DNA from: an uncultured Collinsella sp.
GTDB lineage: Bacteria > Actinomycetota > Coriobacteriia > Coriobacteriales > Coriobacteriaceae
Direction of reading: 5' to 3'
Assembly (NCBI GenBank): GCA_900549275.1
Contig: URNU01000033.1
Location: forward strand, 1-9,665
DNA: 9,665 nt
Shown: one piece after another, positions 7,012 to 9,665 of the stretch
Layout of the letters: each line of letters begins with the position of its first letter
How positions within the stretch are numbered: position 1 is the first letter of the stretch
Translations under genes and position numbers: made by a program
The notes under the pieces: model-generated
Told to the model about the DNA's origin: nothing
The model's database searches: none
What the model saw: only the letters and a program-made list of their open reading frames with translations

Positions 7012-7051
7012 CCCGGAGCCGTGAACATACCTGCTCATATGCGGCTCCGAG
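7012..7051 (-). repeat. 10-bp inverted repeat (hairpin) across the end of the small leader frame
   Basis: In the transcript, CUCGGAGCCG (7051-7042) pairs with CGGCUCCGGG (7021-7012) over ten base pairs with one G-U wobble, leaving a 20-base loop that contains the TGA of the small frame. No U-tract follows, so it is not a simple terminator. A ribosome translating the small frame would disrupt the 5' arm, which fits a translation-sensing leader. Confidence 0.5.
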
Positions 7052-7103
7052 CCATGTACAGGGCGCGCGCGGCAACGCGGCGAATGTATGTCGTCTGCGG
7101 CAT
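7035..7103 (-). CDS. Candidate 22-residue leader peptide or small protein
   Basis: An ATG at 7103 is preceded by AAAGGAGG with eight bases between, the strongest ribosome binding site in the window. The frame encodes 22 residues beginning MPQTTYIRRV and ending MARSRI, with five arginines, and stops at TGA (7035-7037). The stop codon lies inside the loop of the 7012-7051 hairpin. It sits 159 bases before the double-cubane gene with no terminator visible between them. A regulatory leader peptide (attenuation) or an independent small basic protein are both possible. No homology is recognised, and a frame this short can be chance, but the ribosome site argues for translation. Confidence 0.45.
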   Translation of the reverse strand: MPQTTYIRRVAARALYMARSRI

Positions 7104-7122
7104 GTGCGCACCCTCCTTTACA

Positions 7123-7136
7123 AGTTGAGGTCAACT
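7123..7136. repeat. Short palindrome AGTTGA-GG-TCAACT next to the leader Shine-Dalgarno
   Basis: Perfect 6-bp arms with a two-base spacer, four bases upstream of the AAGGAGG of the small frame. As DNA it could be an operator; as RNA it forms a 5-bp hairpin with an ACCU loop. It shares its GTTGA/TCAAC core with the larger repeat at 7138-7173. Confidence 0.4.
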
Positions 7137-7137
7137 A

Positions 7138-7173
7138 TATCAACGGTCGTCGACCATGCGAACACCGTTGACA
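7138..7173. repeat. Inverted repeat TCAACGGT-N16-ACCGTTGA
   Basis: The eight-base arms at 7140-7147 and 7164-7171 are perfectly complementary. As RNA the stem extends to ten pairs (7138-7147 with 7164-7173, one G-U). It lies between the candidate promoter and the small leader frame. It could be a regulator binding site or the first stem of a leader RNA. Confidence 0.45.
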
Positions 7174-7211
7174 TTCGTACGACAGCGTCGTGTGCCGTCG
7201 TTTAATAAATA

Positions 7212-7239
7212 ATTATCTCGATTGATAAGGGTTTATCAT
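7212..7239 (-). promoter_or_regulatory. Candidate sigma-70-type promoter with overlapping palindromic operator
   Basis: On the minus strand, ATGATA (7239-7234, four of six matches to TTGACA) and GATAAT (7217-7212, five of six matches to TATAAT) are separated by 16 bases in the most AT-rich block of the window. A palindrome, TGATAA-gggt-TTATCA (7223-7238), covers the -35 and spacer, as a repressor site would. Transcription from here would give a leader of roughly 330 bases before the double-cubane gene. Confidence 0.4.
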
Positions 7240-7257
7240 CCCTCATTCGGCAAACGG

Positions 7258-7293
7258 CAAGACAAAGCCGACGAGGCTTATATCCCCGACGGC
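7258..7293 (-). terminator. Probable Rho-independent terminator of the modBC operon
   Basis: Eleven bases after the modC stop, the RNA arms GCCGUCGGGG (7293-7284) and CCUCGUCGGC (7276-7267) form a ten-position stem with one U-U mismatch and one G-U pair and a 7-base loop. UUUGUCUU follows. The U-tract is imperfect, so termination may be partial, but position and stem strength fit a terminator separating the transporter from the next operon. Confidence 0.6.
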
Positions 7294-7304
7294 ATTACCC
7301 GGCG

Positions 7305-8375
7305 CTATCGACAAACCAAGTGGATCCTACTCGCATCGAAGTGCATGCGCAGCGTCTCGCCCGCTTGCGGCAGCTCGTCGACAGGCACGCCCACCTTGTT
7401 GACCTTCCACTGCAGACGCGTGGGCGCATCAGCGCGCGGCACGTCCAGCAATACCAGCCGCTCAAAGCGTGAATCGCTCACACGGGCCACATGCAAATCA
7501 TAGCTGTTGCGACCCCGCTCCGCGCGATTGTCAACATGGAAGTAGCTTGCGCGAATGCCCAGGTACGCCACATTATCGGGAACCGAGCGACCCACGTTAA
7601 AGGTCATGCCCCAGTCGAGGGCCTCAACTTCTTCGTCGCCGATCTTGCGCGCCTGGCTTGTGTTCTTGCAGCCCGTCAGGCGCAGCGCCGCCAGCGTCTG
7701 CGGACGGCGGACCACGTCCTCGATGGAGCCGACCTCCTCAACATGCCCGTCGTGCATCACGCAGATACGCTGGCACAGGCGGCACGCTTCGTCGATGTCG
7801 TGGCTCACGTAGAGCACGGTGCGGTTGCATACATCGAACAGGTCGAGCATGTTCTGTTCGAGCGCGCTCTTAAGATAGGAATCGAGCGCGCTCATGGGCT
7901 CGTCGAACATAAAAATGCCCGGATGCGCCGCCACCATGCGAGCAAGCGCCACACGTTGCTGCTGACCGCCCGAGAGTCGCGCGGGATAACGGTCGGCGAA
8001 ATCGGCCAGACCGAAAATGCCCAGATAGCGCTCGGCGAGCTTTTTGCGCGCGGTGGCGTCGCCCGCGTCCTTTACGCCGGCACATACGTTATCGGCCACC
8101 GTCATGTTGGGAAACAGCTGATAGTTTTGGAACAGCAGGGCGCATTTGCGCTCCTGGGGCGACAGGTTGATGCCCGCCGACGAGTCAAAAAAGGTCACGC
8201 CGTTGACGACGATCTTGCCCTCGTCGGGCGTCTCAACACCGGCAATGCAGCGCAATGTGCAGCTCTTGCCGCAACCCGAGGCGCCCAGCAGCGCCACGCG
8301 CTCCTCGCCGGCCTCAAGCTGCATGTCGAGCACAAACCCGGGATAACGTTTCTTAATATCCATAACGAGCGACAT
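7305..8375 (-). CDS. modC: Molybdate/sulfate-type ABC transporter ATP-binding protein (ModC-like)
   Basis: A 356-residue ABC ATPase that would energise import of molybdate, or possibly tungstate or sulfate. Visible motifs are Walker A GASGCGKS (about 30-37), the Q-loop LLFQNYQLFPN, the signature LSGGQQQRVALARM, Walker B IFMFDEPMSALD and the switch histidine in VSHDIDEA. The last 120 or so residues, with VEALDWGMTFNV and LGIRASYFHV, form a TOBE/MOP-like regulatory domain typical of this transporter group. The ATG at 8375 has GGAGG ten bases upstream and follows the permease stop after three bases, so the two are co-translated. A terminator-like hairpin follows. Substrate cannot be settled without the binding protein, which lies outside the window if present. 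Confidence 0.88.
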   Translation of the reverse strand: MSLVMDIKKRYPGFVLDMQLEAGEERVALLGASGCGKSCTLRCIAGVETPDEGKIVVNGVTFFDSSAGINLSPQERKCALLFQNYQLFPNMTVADNVCAGVKDAGDATARKKLAERYLGIFGLADFADRYPARLSGGQQQRVALARMVAAHPGIFMFDEPMSALDSYLKSALEQNMLDLFDVCNRTVLYVSHDIDEACRLCQRICVMHDGHVEEVGSIEDVVRRPQTLAALRLTGCKNTSQARKIGDEEVEALDWGMTFNVGRSVPDNVAYLGIRASYFHVDNRAERGRNSYDLHVARVSDSRFERLVLLDVPRADAPTRLQWKVNKVGVPVDELPQAGETLRMHFDASRIHLVCR

Positions 8376-8378
8376 AGC

Positions 8379-9665
8379 TTATCGACCTCCCTGCGGCGCC
8401 ATATCATCGCGCATGAGCTCGGCCAGCGCCTCGCGATCGATACGCAAGGCATCGCCGCCCGCCGGGTCGAGCGAATCGCCCTGTCCGGCGAGATCTTCGG
8501 CCTGCTTGCGCTCCGCACGGGAGAGACCGCGCTCGCGGTACTTTTGCGAATGCGCGGTGTACATGTTGATGAACAGGATGACCAGAAAGCTAAACAAGAT
8601 CACGACGGCGACCCAAAAGAGGGCCACCGACGTGTTGCCGCCCATCCACTCAAAGTAGATGGCAATGGGGATGGTCTGCGTAATACCGGCATAGTTGCCC
8701 GCAAAGAACAACGTGCAGCCAAACTCTCCCATGGCGCGGGCAAAGGCGAGGACCGTACCGGCGGCAATCGAGGGCCAACCGAGGGGCATCAGGAGTTTGG
8801 TGAAGATGCGACGCTCGGACCAGCCCAGCGTGCGCGCGGCGTCGAGCATCTGCGTGTCAAGGCTCTCGAAGGCTCCGAGTGCCGTACGATAGACGAGCGG
8901 GAACGACACCACCACGGCAGAGATCACCGCCGCCGGCCACGTAAAGACGATCGAGACGCCGTGCGCGATAAGCCACCGACCGACCCCGGTCGAGCGGCCA
9001 AACAACATGAGGAGCAGAAAGCCACAGACCGTGGGCGGCAGCACCATAGGAATCGTAAAGACCGAGTCGAGCAAGCCCTTAATACGGCTCGTCGTACCCA
9101 TGGTCTTCCATGCGGCAAACAGGCCCAGTGCAAACGCGATCACCAGGGCAAGGCCGCTCGTTTTTATGGACACCCAAAACGGACGATAGTCGATGTCGCC
9201 CAAAAAGGAGACCAGAGAGGTCAAGGGACCCTGCTCATCCCGCAACACGACAGACGATGCCTCTACCATTTGAGCGCTATCAAGCCAACGCGCGCCGCCC
9301 TTGGCATCACCCGAGGCTGATGCAATCACCACATAGCGGTCCCCATCCGCACCGCGTTCGTCAAAGCCATAGGTATACCCGCCGGCATCAAACGTTGTTT
9401 CCGCCGTGACATACCAAGGAAGATCCACGTCCTCCAGCTGCGCACCTCCCATGCAGTTTGCGCTGTCGAGCTCACAGACGAGGGCCTTGAGACCCGATAC
9501 GCACTCGTTGTCCTGCGGATCCAATCCATACCTCTCGATCGCCTTGGGCGATATCCACACCACAACGCGATCGGCAGCAGGCGCCACTACAAGGTCCACG
9601 TCCTCGTCAACGGGAAACCGGTAGCCCTCAGGCTGGCCCTCCATGGCACGAGCGGTCCCCTTGGC
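8379..9665 (-). CDS. modB: Molybdate/sulfate-type ABC transporter permease (ModB-like), 5' end beyond the window, with unusual N-terminal region
   Basis: The membrane part (from about residue 155 counted from the ATG at 9644) has five hydrophobic helices. The EAA cytoplasmic loop, DAARTLGWSERRIFTKLLMPLGWPSIAAG in two parts, contacts the ATPase. GEFGCTLFFAGN matches ModB/CysT permeases. Before this lies a hydrophilic region of at least 150 residues that ordinary ModB proteins lack. I recognise no domain in it. The frame stays open to the window edge, so the ATG at 9644 (AAGGGG about 12 bases upstream) may be internal; an upstream membrane helix or a fused binding domain could exist outside. 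A charged C-terminal tail of about 55 residues is also longer than usual. The permease family call is firm; substrate is inferred. Confidence 0.85.
   Translation of the reverse strand, partial: AKGTARAMEGQPEGYRFPVDEDVDLVVAPAADRVVVWISPKAIERYGLDPQDNECVSGLKALVCELDSANCMGGAQLEDVDLPWYVTAETTFDAGGYTYGFDERGADGDRYVVIASASGDAKGGARWLDSAQMVEASSVVLRDEQGPLTSLVSFLGDIDYRPFWVSIKTSGLALVIAFALGLFAAWKTMGTTSRIKGLLDSVFTIPMVLPPTVCGFLLLMLFGRSTGVGRWLIAHGVSIVFTWPAAVISAVVVSFPLVYRTALGAFESLDTQMLDAARTLGWSERRIFTKLLMPLGWPSIAAGTVLAFARAMGEFGCTLFFAGNYAGITQTIPIAIYFEWMGGNTSVALFWVAVVILFSFLVILFINMYTAHSQKYRERGLSRAERKQAEDLAGQGDSLDPAGGDALRIDREALAELMRDDMAPQGGR

Larger units (their letters stand above)
6876..7304 (-). promoter_or_regulatory. 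429-base gap: probable promoter and structured leader of the selenium/reductase operon
   Basis: No substantial gene fits here. Going in the direction of transcription it holds the modC terminator, an AT-rich block with a candidate promoter and palindrome, and alternating GTTGA/TCAAC repeats. It then holds a 22-codon frame with a strong ribosome site, a 10-bp hairpin, a second hairpin (GCACGG at 6921-6926 with CCGTGC at 6945-6950), and a small hairpin (6879-6895) that places the Shine-Dalgarno of the next gene in its loop. A TAAAAT at 6962-6967 could be a second -10 box, but no -35 accompanies it. Confidence 0.55.

Noticed and set aside
6868..7134. An 88-codon minus-strand frame in the leader region
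   Set aside because: No ribosome site, composition unlike the neighbours, overlaps the start of the double-cubane gene and runs through the hairpins; it looks like chance.
7222..7239. FNR-type site (TTGAT-N4-ATCAA) near the candidate promoter
   Set aside because: The half-sites are TTGAT and ATCAT with eight bases between, not four, and one half-site deviates.
6876..7260. Molybdenum-cofactor or other known riboswitch in the leader
   Set aside because: Several hairpins are present, but I could not match them to any known riboswitch consensus by eye; an Rfam covariance search would decide.
7491..9320. Plus-strand open frame of 609 codons opposite the transporter genes
   Set aside because: Antisense shadow of modC and modB, with no recognisable domain and a composition typical of reversed GC-rich codons.

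Overview
The window looks like chromosomal DNA from a GC-rich strict anaerobe. Every recognisable gene lies on the minus strand. Two features point to anaerobic life: a 2-hydroxyacyl-CoA-dehydratase-type (double-cubane) iron-sulfur protein with its activating ATPase, and a complete selenophosphate pathway. Base composition, codon use and gene content would suit an actinobacterial gut anaerobe of the Coriobacteriia (Collinsella-like), but no taxonomic marker is present, so that is inference.

Region A (about 9665 down to 7258) holds the end of a molybdate-type ABC transporter operon. It contains a permease (modB-like, with an unusual long N-terminal region and its 5' end outside the window), then the ATPase (modC-like), then a probable Rho-independent terminator.

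Region B (7304 to 6876) is a 429-base gap. It appears to be a promoter plus a long structured leader. It holds a candidate promoter overlapped by a palindrome, alternating GTTGA/TCAAC segments, a 22-codon reading frame with a near-perfect Shine-Dalgarno sequence, and a long hairpin around that frame's stop codon.

Region C (6875 to 1) reads as one tightly packed operon. In order of transcription it contains: a double-cubane-cluster-type reductase subunit (YjiM/HgdB family); a C_GCAxxG_C_C family cysteine-rich protein; a TDT-family membrane transporter; the BadF/HgdC-type ATPase activator (YjiL family); a family-4 glycosyltransferase; selenophosphate synthetase SelD; the TusA/DsrE-type selenium protein YedF; a DUF3343 putative Se/S carrier; and the first codons of a cysteine desulfurase. 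The last four genes form a known selenium-mobilising set. The desulfurase would supply reduced Se, YedF and DUF3343 would carry it, and SelD would make selenophosphate.

The most notable point is that selD is itself a selenoprotein gene. Its frame starts at 2087 and reads through an in-frame TGA at codon 17, exactly where the catalytic Cys17 of E. coli SelD sits, and an 8-bp perfect hairpin follows as a candidate bacterial SECIS. A standard gene caller would truncate this gene. The second notable point is the glycosyltransferase whose 3' end overlaps the selD start by 8 bases. Together with the reductase pair, this suggests selenium chemistry beyond selenocysteine tRNA, possibly a selenosugar or another selenium-containing small molecule. 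That is a hypothesis, not something the sequence proves.
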